Of a stretch of DNA of 57,607 nucleotides, positions 7,853 through 16,476 are shown piece by piece (within the stretch, counting starts at the first letter, position 1; each line of letters begins with the position of its first letter). The stretch covers positions 1-57,607 of the forward strand of contig JBBQZO010000038.1 of assembly GCA_038207625.1 (NCBI GenBank), read 5' to 3'. A program made the translations under genes and the position numbers. The notes beneath the pieces were generated by a model. The model worked only from the letters and a program-made list of their open reading frames with translations, did no database searches and was not told the origin of the DNA. This DNA comes from JBBQZO01 sp038207625 (GTDB taxonomy: Bacteria > Pseudomonadota > Gammaproteobacteria > Burkholderiales > Burkholderiaceae_D).

Positions 7853-8730
7853 ACGCGCTCCGTGATCTTGGCACCGAACAGCCCGCGCGGCATCAAAAAC
7901 AGCACCGCCAGGATGAGCACGAACGGTACCGCATCTTTATACGCTGACGAGATATAGCCTGCCGTCATCGCTTCGGCCAGCCCCAGCAACAGACCGCCGA
8001 CGATGGCGCCGTTGGCACTGCCCAGCCCGCCCAACGTAGCAGCGACGAAACCTTTCAAACCGAACATGATGCCCATGTCGTAGGACGTGGTGGCAATCGG
8101 CGTGATCAAGATGCCGCCCACCGCACCCAATACGGCCGACAATCCAAAACTGAGCATCAGCATGCGCTGGGTGTGTATTCCCACCAGCCGCGCCGCCAGG
8201 CGGTTGTGCGACGTGGCCAACATCGCCTTGCCCATCGTGGTACTGCCGAAGAACCATCCGAGCAGCAACACGATCGCCACCGTTACGCCCATCACCCACA
8301 GACTTTGCGGCAGGATCGCCGCCCCCAATAGGGACAGCGGCGCGTCGCCGCTAAACGCCGGCAAGGTCAAATTGCCTTTCCCGACGAACACTTGCACGAG
8401 CCCGCGCACCACCAGCGAGGCCCCGATCGTGATGATGATCAAGGTGACCACCTCGGCGTTCTTGGCCGGTTCGATCGCCACTTTCTCGACCAGCATGCCG
8501 ATCACGCCCGTGACGGCGATCGCCAGCAAGATGGCCGCCGGCAGCGGGATCGGCAAGCCGCTCTGGACGATCACGGCGGCGATCACGCCGCCGAGCATGA
8601 TGAATTCGCCCTGGGCGAAATTGATGATGCCGCTGGCGTTATAGATCAGCGAAAAACCCAGCGCCGACAGCGCATAGGCCGCGCCGACCGTGATGCCGGA
8701 AAACAGGAACTGCAAAAATTGGGCGAGCAT
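7849..8730 (-). CDS. ABC transporter permease, LivH type
   Basis: Inner-membrane permease of 293 residues, the usual LivH length. It is rich in hydrophobic helices and carries the family stretches SALGFSLIYNASGIINFAQGEF, GKAMLATSHNRLAARLVGI (ATPase-contact loop) and ATLGGLGSANGAIVGG. It is the second gene of the operon, 71 bases after the binding-protein gene, and overlaps livM by four bases. The partner permease is LivM and the energy comes from LivG and the hemerythrin-LivF fusion. Confidence 0.93.
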   Translation of the reverse strand: MLAQFLQFLFSGITVGAAYALSALGFSLIYNASGIINFAQGEFIMLGGVIAAVIVQSGLPIPLPAAILLAIAVTGVIGMLVEKVAIEPAKNAEVVTLIIITIGASLVVRGLVQVFVGKGNLTLPAFSGDAPLSLLGAAILPQSLWVMGVTVAIVLLLGWFFGSTTMGKAMLATSHNRLAARLVGIHTQRMLMLSFGLSAVLGAVGGILITPIATTSYDMGIMFGLKGFVAATLGGLGSANGAIVGGLLLGLAEAMTAGYISSAYKDAVPFVLILAVLFLMPRGLFGAKITERV

Positions 8731-8801
8731 GGGCTTCTCCGGACGATTCCGATGACAAGCGCATGCCGGCGCGCGGCCGACATGCGCAGCTGAACGACCG
8801 T

Positions 8802-9947
8802 TTATTCGACCAGCGTCCAGTCACCCTTGCGGATTTCCAGCATGCGGAAGGCCGACAGGTCCAGGCCGAGGTGGTCGGCGGCGCTCATGTTGACGACGCC
8901 GCTGGTGCCCACGAAACCTTTGGTTTGCTCAAGCGCCGAGCGCACCTTCTCCTTGTCGAAGCTGCCCGCCTTCTTCACCGCGGCCACGTACAGCATCAGG
9001 CCGTCGTAGGCGTGTCCGCCGAAGGTCGACACGTCCACCTTGTAACGGTCGGTATAGCCTTTCACGTAGTCGGTCACGACCTGCTTCTGCGGATCGGCCT
9101 TGGCCAGTTTCTGCGGCACCAGCACGGCCGCCGCCGGCAGGCGTATGCCCTCGGCGGCGCTGCCGGCGAGCTTGATGAACTCTTCCGATGCCACGCCATG
9201 GGACTCGTAGTGCGGCAGCTTGATACCGAGTTGGGCGACGTTCTTGGCCACCAGCGCCGGCCCTTGGCCCAGACCGAACACGAACAGCGCTTGCACGCCC
9301 GGCGCGTTGCGGATCTTGGTCAATTGCGCCGTCATGTCGGTGTCCTTTGGGCCGTAGGTCTCGTTGGCGACGATCTCGATGTCGTACTTGGCCGCCACGG
9401 CCAATGTCTCCTTGCGGCCGGACTGTCCGAAACCGCTGCCCTCGGAGAGCAGTCCGACCTTCTTCAAATTGCGTTTTTTCATGTCGGCAAACACCTTCTC
9501 GGCGGCCATCCGGTCGGTGTGCGGCACCTTGAACACCCATTTCTTGACCGGTTCGACGATCGACACGCCGCCTGCGAGCGAAATGAACGGCAGGCCGCTG
9601 CGTTCGACCAGCGGAATCACCGCCATCGAGCCACCCGTGGTGGTGCCGCCGATGATCACATCCACCTTGTCGTCCTCGATGAGACGTTTGGCAAAGCCGT
9701 TGGCCTTGGCGGCATCGCTGGCGTCGTCATATTCGACCAGTTCGAGCTTGCGGCCGAGTACGCCACCATCGTGATTAATCTTCTCCACATACAGCTGCAG
9801 TGTTTTCAGTTCCGGGTCGCCAAGAAACGCCGCCGGCCCCGTCACCGACAGAAACGAGCCTATCTTTACGTTTTGCGCCACTGCCGCGTCACTCCAGCAA
9901 CTGAGCACGGCCACCGCGCTCCACGCCATTACGCCAATTTTCTGCAT
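8802..9947 (-). CDS. Periplasmic substrate-binding protein of HAAT-type ABC transporter
   Basis: Peripla_BP_6/LivJ-like binding protein of 381 residues with an N-terminal signal peptide (MQKIGVMAWSAVAVLS..., probable cut after AVAQ). The mature part starts NVKIGSFLSVTGPAAFLGDPELKTLQ and has typical segments IIGGTTTGGSMAVIPLVE and FGGHAYDGLMLY. As first gene of the leftward operon it fixes transporter specificity. Its genetic link with an FAD monooxygenase, rather than with amino-acid genes, suggests an aromatic acid or similar ligand. That is inference; the ligand cannot be read from the sequence. The promoter must lie in 9948-10225. Confidence 0.92.
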   Translation of the reverse strand: MQKIGVMAWSAVAVLSCWSDAAVAQNVKIGSFLSVTGPAAFLGDPELKTLQLYVEKINHDGGVLGRKLELVEYDDASDAAKANGFAKRLIEDDKVDVIIGGTTTGGSMAVIPLVERSGLPFISLAGGVSIVEPVKKWVFKVPHTDRMAAEKVFADMKKRNLKKVGLLSEGSGFGQSGRKETLAVAAKYDIEIVANETYGPKDTDMTAQLTKIRNAPGVQALFVFGLGQGPALVAKNVAQLGIKLPHYESHGVASEEFIKLAGSAAEGIRLPAAAVLVPQKLAKADPQKQVVTDYVKGYTDRYKVDVSTFGGHAYDGLMLYVAAVKKAGSFDKEKVRSALEQTKGFVGTSGVVNMSAADHLGLDLSAFRMLEIRKGDWTLVE

Positions 9948-10225
9948 GCCTGTCTCCAGCTTATTATTGAATTGATCGGTGGGCGCACCGTGTCACGAGC
10001 GCGCCTTGGTGAGCGGCGGCCATGGCTGGCCACCGTCGGGAACGATACCGCATTTCCCTCTGATCTGACATCTCAGTTCGCCACCATCGAATATTCAACC
10101 ATTGCGAACGAATTTACCTTCATCAAATTTGCTGATATTGACGAATAAATTTAACCTATAATATTTGCAGCACGGTCAGTCAGTGCAACGCGCGTCTGGC
10201 GCCTACCCAGAACGAGGAGCAAGCC
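9948..10225. promoter_or_regulatory. Divergent promoter region between transporter operon and iclR-type regulator
   Basis: 278 bases with a marked AT-rich core at about 10085-10165. It holds the palindromes GAATATTC (about 10088-10095) and CAAATTTG (10124-10131) and a perfect -10 hexamer TATAAT at 10157-10162 on the plus strand. TTGACG at 10138-10143 is only 13 bases away, so the -35 for the plus-strand promoter is uncertain. The short palindromes are reasonable operator candidates for the IclR protein encoded to the right. Confidence 0.45.
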
Positions 10226-11020
10226 ATGTCAGAGACATCGACCAAGCCGAGCCGGCGCATCCAGGCCATAGAGGTTGGCGGTCAATTGTTGGCAGTCCTC
10301 GTCAATCAGCGTCAGCCGATGTCGCTCAGTACTTTGGCGAAGGCGGCCCAGATGACACCGTCCAAGGCCCATCCCTATCTGGCCAGCTTCGGCGCGATCG
10401 GCCTCACGGAGCAAGATCCGATCAGCGGCAACTATGGACTGGGACCGTTCGCGTTCCAGATGGGACTGGTATGTCTGCAACAACAAAACCCGATCAAGCT
10501 GGCGATATCTGAAATCACCGCTCTGGCCAGTCGAATCGAACAGACGGTGGTGCTGGCGGTGTGGGGCTCGCACGGCCCCACCGTGGTGTATCTGGCGGAC
10601 TCGAACCGGCCCTTGCACGTGAACCTGCGCCCGGGCTCGGTGATGTCGCTATTGGGAACGGCCACCGGACAGGTGTTCGCGGCGTTCCTGCCAGCCCGTA
10701 TGATTGAACTGGCGTTTGACAAGGAATGGCGGCATCAGGCGTCGCGCCCGCCCGACGCCCCCACGCCCACGCTATGGCAACATGAGGCGACGTTGGGCGA
10801 GGTGCGCCAGCGCGGATTGGCCTCGGCTGTCGGCAATCCGATCCCCGGCATCAGCGCGCTGAGCGCGCCCGTGTTCGACAGCAAGCAGTCGCTCGTGCTG
10901 GCCGTGACCGCGACCGGCACCTCGGGCAGCTTCGACGCTACCTGGGATGGCCCGTTGGCAGCCGAGCTCAAGGCATGTGCAGCATCGATTTCGTATCGAC
11001 TTGGCTACTCGGGGAAATGA
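10226..11020 (+). CDS. IclR-family transcriptional regulator
   Basis: 264 residues: N-terminal winged helix-turn-helix (about 10-75, with PMSLSTLAKAAQMTPSKAHPYLASFGAIGL as the recognition part) and a C-terminal IclR effector domain with the usual RPGSVMSLLGTATGQVF and GNPIPGISALSAPVFD segments. The upstream AGGAGCAAG is a good ribosome-binding site. It is divergent from the ABC transporter/FAD monooxygenase operon, so it most likely controls that operon and itself in response to the aromatic substrate or an intermediate. Family members often act in aromatic catabolism. The next regulator gene starts three bases after its stop. Confidence 0.9.
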   Translation: MSETSTKPSRRIQAIEVGGQLLAVLVNQRQPMSLSTLAKAAQMTPSKAHPYLASFGAIGLTEQDPISGNYGLGPFAFQMGLVCLQQQNPIKLAISEITALASRIEQTVVLAVWGSHGPTVVYLADSNRPLHVNLRPGSVMSLLGTATGQVFAAFLPARMIELAFDKEWRHQASRPPDAPTPTLWQHEATLGEVRQRGLASAVGNPIPGISALSAPVFDSKQSLVLAVTATGTSGSFDATWDGPLAAELKACAASISYRLGYSGK

Positions 11021-11023
11021 ACG

Positions 11024-11842
11024 ATGTACGCGCCAACCCGTGACGAACTGCACCAGATACTGCGTATCGTCACCAGCTTGCACGAGGCCGACAGTGCGCA
11101 CCGGATACGTCAGCAGGTCGCGCATGCGATCCTTGAGTTGTTACGCGCCGATTATCTGGCTTCCTATGTGCGCAACCCGTCCAGCGGTCACTTCGAGGAC
11201 TGTGTGGCGGTCAATATCGGGGGCGGCAACCTGACGCGTTACGAGGACTATTTCCAGTTCCACGACCCCATTACGCCCTTGTTGCGACCATCCTACAGCA
11301 CCGTGGTGGCATCGGTGATCGCGCAATCGGCGCTGGAAAAGACCGAGTTCTTCAACGATTTCCTGCTGCCCGGCGGCTTACACCACGGCATCGATCTCCA
11401 CATGTACGATGCTGCACGCCATGTGGGCGATCTGCGCATATGGCGCGCACGCAATGGGGCCCCATTCGGGGCGCGCGAGGTCTGCTTGCTTGAGCTGCTC
11501 AAGCCGCACCTGAGCCACGCGCTGCGCCAGGCAGCGGCGCTGGCCAGCCTGCGTAGCGGCGACATTGGCGCCCATGAGCAGGCGCACGACGATCGTGCCA
11601 TCGTGCTGTTTTCGGCGGCGCGCCAACCACAGTCCGACTGGAGCGACGCGCTCGGACTCACGCGCCGCGAAGCGCAGGTGTGCGCGCTGATCATGCAGGG
11701 GCTGTCCGACAAGGAAATATCGCGCGAGCTGGCGATCAGTTTTCCCACTGTGCGCACGCACCTGAGTCACACCTTCGAAAAAGCCGGTGTCAGCAGCCGC
11801 GCTGAACTCATTCACCGCATCAGCATCGCGGCACAAGCGTGA
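11024..11842 (+). CDS. LuxR-type helix-turn-helix transcriptional regulator
   Basis: 272 residues. The C-terminal GerE/LuxR DNA-binding domain (about 205-268) is clear: LTRREAQVCALIMQGLSDKE followed by ISRELAISFPTVRTHLSHTF. The N-terminal about 190 residues look like a GAF/PAS-type sensory region, not an acyl-homoserine-lactone domain or response-regulator receiver. The gene is coupled to iclR (three-base gap, stop and start nearly touching), so both regulators are made together. That pairing suggests two inputs into control of the divergent operon, which is inference. Confidence 0.85.
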   Translation: MYAPTRDELHQILRIVTSLHEADSAHRIRQQVAHAILELLRADYLASYVRNPSSGHFEDCVAVNIGGGNLTRYEDYFQFHDPITPLLRPSYSTVVASVIAQSALEKTEFFNDFLLPGGLHHGIDLHMYDAARHVGDLRIWRARNGAPFGAREVCLLELLKPHLSHALRQAAALASLRSGDIGAHEQAHDDRAIVLFSAARQPQSDWSDALGLTRREAQVCALIMQGLSDKEISRELAISFPTVRTHLSHTFEKAGVSSRAELIHRISIAAQA

Positions 11843-11896
11843 GCAACGCCAAGCTGTGCAGCGGCGGGCCTGGCCGAACGACGATGCGCACCCGCG

Positions 11897-12895
11897 TCAC
11901 GCGGCCTGCAGGTGGTGATCCCAGGGCGGCGCCGCGTTCGCCGGCTCGGGCGCGTGGCGCCACGCGTCGAGGCTGACGCTGATCGCGCCGGCCGCGGCGA
12001 AGAGCAAGGCGCTGCGGCGCTTCGCCTCCGCCCTTTTATGCGATGGCACCAGATCAAAATTAACCGGCACGGCGTCGCTGCAAGGCAGTTCGAAATTGCC
12101 ATCAGTGCGCTTGAATGCCAGCATTTCCTCCCACGTTTCATCGTAGTTCGACGAAATGCGCTGGCTGCGCCGGCGATTGATCGCGATCCGATTCTTGTTA
12201 CTGACCAGCAGTAACAAGGAACATCCGAAGTAGTCGCCGATATGGCGCACCATGGACACCATCAGTTTCTTCGGGCGGCAGCCGTGCAGTTCGCGCGTGA
12301 TGCGCTTGATGATCAAGGCCCCGCCGCTTGAACGCAGCCCCTGCATCGCGCCAAGCTTAATATACACGTGGCCCGGTCCCGAAATCAGCACAAAACTGGC
12401 CGAGTAGACGCACACGCCATCATGCACCAGCTGCAGCGCCAACTCGCCTTCTCGATGCGCTACGTTGATCGCTGACAGCTGCAATTGAAACAGTTGCCCG
12501 GACTTGCCGGCGAACTCGGCCACCTGGACCGGGCGCAAGGCGGCCTGTCCGACGAATTCCCTCAGGCCGCAGCGAAACAGGTGCTCATAATGGCCGATCA
12601 GTACATCGACACGCTCGGCGCAGCCAAGGTGATTGGACAGGTAAGGACGATAGATCTTATGAATAATCCGCGGATAGCGCTGGGCCAACTCGCCAAGTAC
12701 GGGATGGTCGCTTAAGAAATTGCGCCAGCGCCGCGTCTGCACGGGATAGACAAAGGCCCCAAGCGAGATCTTCAGGTTGTCCTTGAAGCTCGATTTGGGA
12801 TGGTGCAGGATCGGAAGTACGGACCGCAGGTTCATTGGTGTTGATACGAGAGCGAAGGTCGCTGCGGCCACCGGGCGAATCGGCCCAGATTGCAT
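11897..12895 (-). CDS. DUF535 protein (VirK/YbjX family)
   Basis: Member of the DUF535 family, which includes Shigella VirK and Salmonella/E. coli YbjX, linked to outer-membrane and antimicrobial-peptide phenotypes but of unknown biochemistry. Characteristic parts are the central region with GYxEHL-like (IGHYEHLFRCGL), LQLSAINVAHREGELALQLVHDG, YSASFVLI and ISSNYDETWEEM. The length is 332 residues from the ATG at 12895. An alternative ATG at 12835 (MNLRSVLPILHHP) would give 312 residues. Neither has a convincing Shine-Dalgarno. It converges with the luxR-type gene, leaving a 54-base gap. Confidence 0.75.
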   Translation of the reverse strand: MQSGPIRPVAAATFALVSTPMNLRSVLPILHHPKSSFKDNLKISLGAFVYPVQTRRWRNFLSDHPVLGELAQRYPRIIHKIYRPYLSNHLGCAERVDVLIGHYEHLFRCGLREFVGQAALRPVQVAEFAGKSGQLFQLQLSAINVAHREGELALQLVHDGVCVYSASFVLISGPGHVYIKLGAMQGLRSSGGALIIKRITRELHGCRPKKLMVSMVRHIGDYFGCSLLLLVSNKNRIAINRRRSQRISSNYDETWEEMLAFKRTDGNFELPCSDAVPVNFDLVPSHKRAEAKRRSALLFAAAGAISVSLDAWRHAPEPANAAPPWDHHLQAA

Positions 12896-13080
12896 CGGCG
12901 CGCTACGATTGGCGCTCCGCTGGCTGCAGCGTGATGTAGCGCAGTGTATCGTACTGTATCAACATAGGAAAGGTGCCAGGCGGTAATTAGAGCCCAACGC
13001 CCTAGAAACGTCGCAGCCGGTGCACGTGTGTGCCGGCGCTGTGATATGGGTACCGGCCGAGTGGGCGTGCAGCGCAAACA

Positions 13081-13117
13081 ACAACGCGGCTGGGCATAGC
13101 ATGCCCAGCCGCGTTGT
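13081..13117 (-). terminator. Strong hairpin terminator of the TonB receptor gene
   Basis: A perfect 17-base inverted repeat (13081-13097 and 13101-13117) with a 3-base loop, located 15 bases beyond the stop of the receptor gene. On the minus strand the stem is followed by only a short T run, so it is strong by stem and weak by tail. The rest of the gap up to 12896 shows no further gene. Confidence 0.75.
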
Positions 13118-13131
13118 TCGCTCACCGTCGG

Positions 13132-16100
13132 TTAGAACTTGTGTGCGTATTCCACCGTAAGCTTCACGTTGCGTTCTGGCGAATAGTTTTTCGTCAAACC
13201 GTAGTACTGGTCACGCAGCTTGCCGTTGTTGTAGCCTTGATTCTCGTTCATCTCGACTTGACGGTTAAAGACGTTGAACACGTCCACCTTGAACGCCAGG
13301 CCCAATACTTGTTGTGGCTTGTACGTGCCGTTCAGTGCCAGCCGTACGTCGGTCGGCAAGGTGCCGGCCGAACCGCGTACCGCCGGAACGTCGTTGCAGT
13401 AGAAGCTCAGCGAACCATATTGCGCCGCCGGATTGCTGCCATCGAGATTCAACGCCGTCGGAACGCGCCCCATGCAGCTCAACGGGCTGCCGGTGACGAT
13501 GTTCAAGTTGGCGCCCACGCTGAACTGGTTGTCGATCTGATAGAAACCAAAGGCCTTGATTGCGTGTGTGTGATTGTTCGGCAACAAACCATCCGCATTT
13601 TGCATCAACTCGGGGAAATCGAACGCAGTGGTGGCGGCAATGTCGGCTTGATTGATGTCCGACTCGACCTGACCTTCCAGATTGCCTTTGCTACGCGACA
13701 AGGTATAGCTTACTTTGCCATACCAACCGTCGCGCAGCGGATGTTCCATGAACAAATCGAGCGCCGTGTACACGCGCTTGACCTTCGGCAGGCCGATGTC
13801 GGCAGCCGTTAGCGGCACGGTGACAAACTTGCCGTTTTGTTGCAGATCCAACAGCAAGGTCGCATCGCTACCGGGATTGATCAGCGTGCAATCCATATTG
13901 TAGGTGCCTGGGACATTGTTGCGCTTCATCCAAGCTTGTACAGGACGCCCATCGCACCAGTCTTCGATCGTACTGCGCAGCGTACGGTAGGTGAATTTTG
14001 CGCCAAAGTTGAGCGCCGGCGACCAGGCACGTTCAAAGCCCATCGTCATTTCGTCCTGATACATGGCACCCAGACCGACGGCGGCGACCGAGGTCGGATC
14101 TTTGGCTTGACCGAACTCATTACTGGCCGACAGCAGCGGGCTGATCGGTGTCAAGCCGGTCGGCGCACCGGTTGTCTGATCGACGCCGGTGTAGGTGTAA
14201 TAACGGTTGGTGTGCAGTGGGCTACCGGCGACGCGCTGTGCAACGCTGGTGGGAATTTGCAGGTGATAACGACCGGCGTTGGCGAACACCTTGGTGCTGC
14301 CGTCGTTGTTGACATCCCACGCGAAGCCCACGCGCGGCGCTAACTGATGGCGCTGGGCAGCATAGGCGACACCAAAGCTGTTCTTGTTGGTAAATTGCTC
14401 GTTGCGCAAGCCCAAGTCAAGTATCAGGTTTGGCAGGACTTGGAAGCGATCCTGGATGTACTGCGCCGATTGGTCGGTGGTCGGCGTTGCCGCATCGATC
14501 TCATGGTACTCATCGACATAGTAACCGCGCGGACCCAAGCCTCCACCGGAAGCGGGCGAGCTGCCGCCGTCGACGTTCACGCCGGGCGCATCGGTGTAGT
14601 GGTAGGTCCACAAGCCGCCGCCGGCGGTTGACTTGCCGTTGATCGACGCCACGGTGTTGCGATCGATACCGGCGCGCAGCGCGTGTTTGCCAATTTTATA
14701 TTCGACGTCGAAGCGGAAGGTTTTTTGGCTATCCTCGGCGTTCGGAACTTGCAAGGACCCGCTGACGAGCTGCGGAATCGGGTAGCTGATACCGGGCACC
14801 TGGGTGTTTGGCGAAGCGTTCACCTGATAGATTCCAGGCGTGTAGCCGGTCTGACCTTGCGGATAGGTCGTCTTGAACTGGCCGTACAGGGCCGTCACAG
14901 TCAGATCGTCAGTCACGTAACCGGTGTACTTGAGAATCGAATCGTCGGTTTTTGCGCTGTCGCTGCTGCCGTTGGCGAACACATTATTGCGGGCCAGCAC
15001 ATCGGTTTTGCCAGCCGCGGTGCCGTAGAGGAAACCATAGTTGCTGTAGTCGGTACGGAATTCGTCGTGAATCTGGGTGAACTCGAGGTGGTGATTGTCG
15101 GTGATGTTAAAGTCGATCTTCGCCAGGTAGCGCGGCGTCACCGATGATTTCTCCGTGAACCCGCGCGCTTTGGCCAGCGTGTACGAATCGCTCGCGACGT
15201 TGACATAACCGGTATCGAACTGATCTTGTTCTACGTTGACGAACGCAAACAGCTTGTCTTTGATCAGCGGACCGCTAACAAAGACGCTGGCAAAGGTGTC
15301 TTTGGCGTCGTTCTGCTCGTTGGTTTTGTACAATTGGCCGGCATATGGCAAGCCATTGGCTTTGTTGATCACGCCGGTATCGGTGTAGAACTGGTTGCGC
15401 GGTTTCGCACGCAGCACGTTCGGATTGACCTGAATCGTGCCGCCCACCTCCCAGGTGTTCGTGCCACTCTTGGTGGTGATGTTGACGACACCACCGGTGG
15501 AGCGGCCGAACTCGGCGCTATAGCCGCCCGACAAGATTTGCGCCTGCGCGATCGCGAAGAACGGCAAGGTGGTGCCGCCGATCTGCTTATAGATGTTGGT
15601 GACGGGGAAACCGTTAATGTAGTAGCCGTTTTCGCTGGCGCCGGAGCCGGCGAAGCTGTCGCCCCCCATGCGTGGATCGCTGCGCGTCGTGCCGGTCGCC
15701 AATTGGATAATGCCGGCAACAGTTTGGGGGATTGGCAGTTGGGTCAATTGCTTGGCCGTGAACACCGAGCCATTGTTGGTGTTCGAAACGTCGATCGACT
15801 GGCGTCGACCGCTCACCGTCACCGCTTGAACACCCGTGTTGCTTCCAAACGAGGCCTCGGTACCTTGGCCGACCAGCGCCTCGATTTCTTGCGTGCCGAC
15901 CACGGCTGCGCCCTGCATCAGTTTCACCGTATAGCGCCCAGGCGGCATGGACGTCGCCTGGAACTTGCCGCTCGCATCAGGGGTGATGGTCCGGTGCGTT
16001 CCGGTCGCTGCGTTTTCCAGCACGATGGTGCCGCCCGCAGTGCCGGCGACCTGACCGTAAATGGTGGCCGTAGCATTCGACTGCGCGTAGGCCGTCGTGG

Positions 16101-16191
16101 CCACGCCCGCTGACAGCACGACAGCACCGAAGGCGCAGACCAGCGCCTGGACCATCACCGTCTTCTTGATATTGTTATGAAGCTGAGACAT
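13132..16191 (-). CDS. TonB-dependent receptor with carboxypeptidase-regulatory-like N-terminal domain (Oar-like)
   Basis: Outer-membrane active-transport receptor of 1019 residues. It has a signal peptide (cut near TTAYAQ), a carboxypeptidase-regulatory-like beta-sandwich (about 42-110, IYGQVAGTAGGTIVLENAAT), a plug domain (about 120-235, with GYYINGFPVTN and GRSTGGVVNITTKSGTN) and a large beta-barrel ending in an aromatic residue (YAHKF). GGGAGAACAG just before the ATG at 16191 favours this start over an upstream in-frame one. It carries one of four copies of a shared operator (16328-16377), which places it in the galactose regulon. The substrate is then probably a galactose-containing oligosaccharide; that is inference from regulation and neighbours. 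Confidence 0.92.
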   Translation of the reverse strand: MSQLHNNIKKTVMVQALVCAFGAVVLSAGVATTAYAQSNATATIYGQVAGTAGGTIVLENAATGTHRTITPDASGKFQATSMPPGRYTVKLMQGAAVVGTQEIEALVGQGTEASFGSNTGVQAVTVSGRRQSIDVSNTNNGSVFTAKQLTQLPIPQTVAGIIQLATGTTRSDPRMGGDSFAGSGASENGYYINGFPVTNIYKQIGGTTLPFFAIAQAQILSGGYSAEFGRSTGGVVNITTKSGTNTWEVGGTIQVNPNVLRAKPRNQFYTDTGVINKANGLPYAGQLYKTNEQNDAKDTFASVFVSGPLIKDKLFAFVNVEQDQFDTGYVNVASDSYTLAKARGFTEKSSVTPRYLAKIDFNITDNHHLEFTQIHDEFRTDYSNYGFLYGTAAGKTDVLARNNVFANGSSDSAKTDDSILKYTGYVTDDLTVTALYGQFKTTYPQGQTGYTPGIYQVNASPNTQVPGISYPIPQLVSGSLQVPNAEDSQKTFRFDVEYKIGKHALRAGIDRNTVASINGKSTAGGGLWTYHYTDAPGVNVDGGSSPASGGGLGPRGYYVDEYHEIDAATPTTDQSAQYIQDRFQVLPNLILDLGLRNEQFTNKNSFGVAYAAQRHQLAPRVGFAWDVNNDGSTKVFANAGRYHLQIPTSVAQRVAGSPLHTNRYYTYTGVDQTTGAPTGLTPISPLLSASNEFGQAKDPTSVAAVGLGAMYQDEMTMGFERAWSPALNFGAKFTYRTLRSTIEDWCDGRPVQAWMKRNNVPGTYNMDCTLINPGSDATLLLDLQQNGKFVTVPLTAADIGLPKVKRVYTALDLFMEHPLRDGWYGKVSYTLSRSKGNLEGQVESDINQADIAATTAFDFPELMQNADGLLPNNHTHAIKAFGFYQIDNQFSVGANLNIVTGSPLSCMGRVPTALNLDGSNPAAQYGSLSFYCNDVPAVRGSAGTLPTDVRLALNGTYKPQQVLGLAFKVDVFNVFNRQVEMNENQGYNNGKLRDQYYGLTKNYSPERNVKLTVEYAHKF

Positions 16192-16327
16192 CTGTTCTCC
16201 CTTTGTTAGATGAACACCGGTGAGGTTTCCGGTGCTGTTTATGTGCTGCGCTATCAACGCCAAGCCAGCCGGTCATGTTCGCGCGCTAGATTGCGGAAAT
16301 AACGCTTAATATATTAAGGCTACGATC

Positions 16328-16377
16328 GATATCTTCCCAATGAATAATTTATGGCTATCGATATCTGATTTGGTATC
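16328..16377 (-). promoter_or_regulatory. Galactose-regulon composite operator, copy A (TonB receptor)
   Basis: Read toward the receptor gene: GATACC, six bases, GATATC, 26 bases, GATATC. The last hexamer ends 137 bases from the receptor start. Hexamers on the plus strand are at 16328-16333, 16360-16365 and 16372-16377. The spacing is identical in copies B, C and D. Inside the 26-base spacer the AATGA next to the proximal hexamer is also conserved. Confidence 0.75.
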
Positions 16378-16389
16378 ATTAAAGACAGC

Positions 16390-16423
16390 AAAAAAAACCC
16401 GCACAAGCCGAGGCCGGTGCGGG
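16390..16423 (-). terminator. Intrinsic terminator of the glycosidase gene
   Basis: On the minus strand, CCCGCAC and GTGCGGG (16398-16404 and 16417-16423) pair around a GC-rich loop and are followed by eight T residues. It lies about 55 bases beyond the glycosidase stop and just upstream of the receptor promoter, so it separates the two units. Confidence 0.85.
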
Positions 16424-16476
16424 AAAGGAGAGGCACGAGGGAAGCCGTGCGGGCGCGCAGCGCGCCCGGCAGCGTA

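Noticed and set aside
8763..10148. Plus-strand open frame of 461 codons over the binding-protein gene
   Set aside because: It mirrors the signal-peptide-bearing binding protein and its upstream region and shows no recognisable domain.
10138..10162. TTGACG ... TATAAT as a sigma-70 promoter of the iclR-type gene
   Set aside because: The spacer is 13 bases, too short for a normal promoter. Only the -10 is kept as a candidate.
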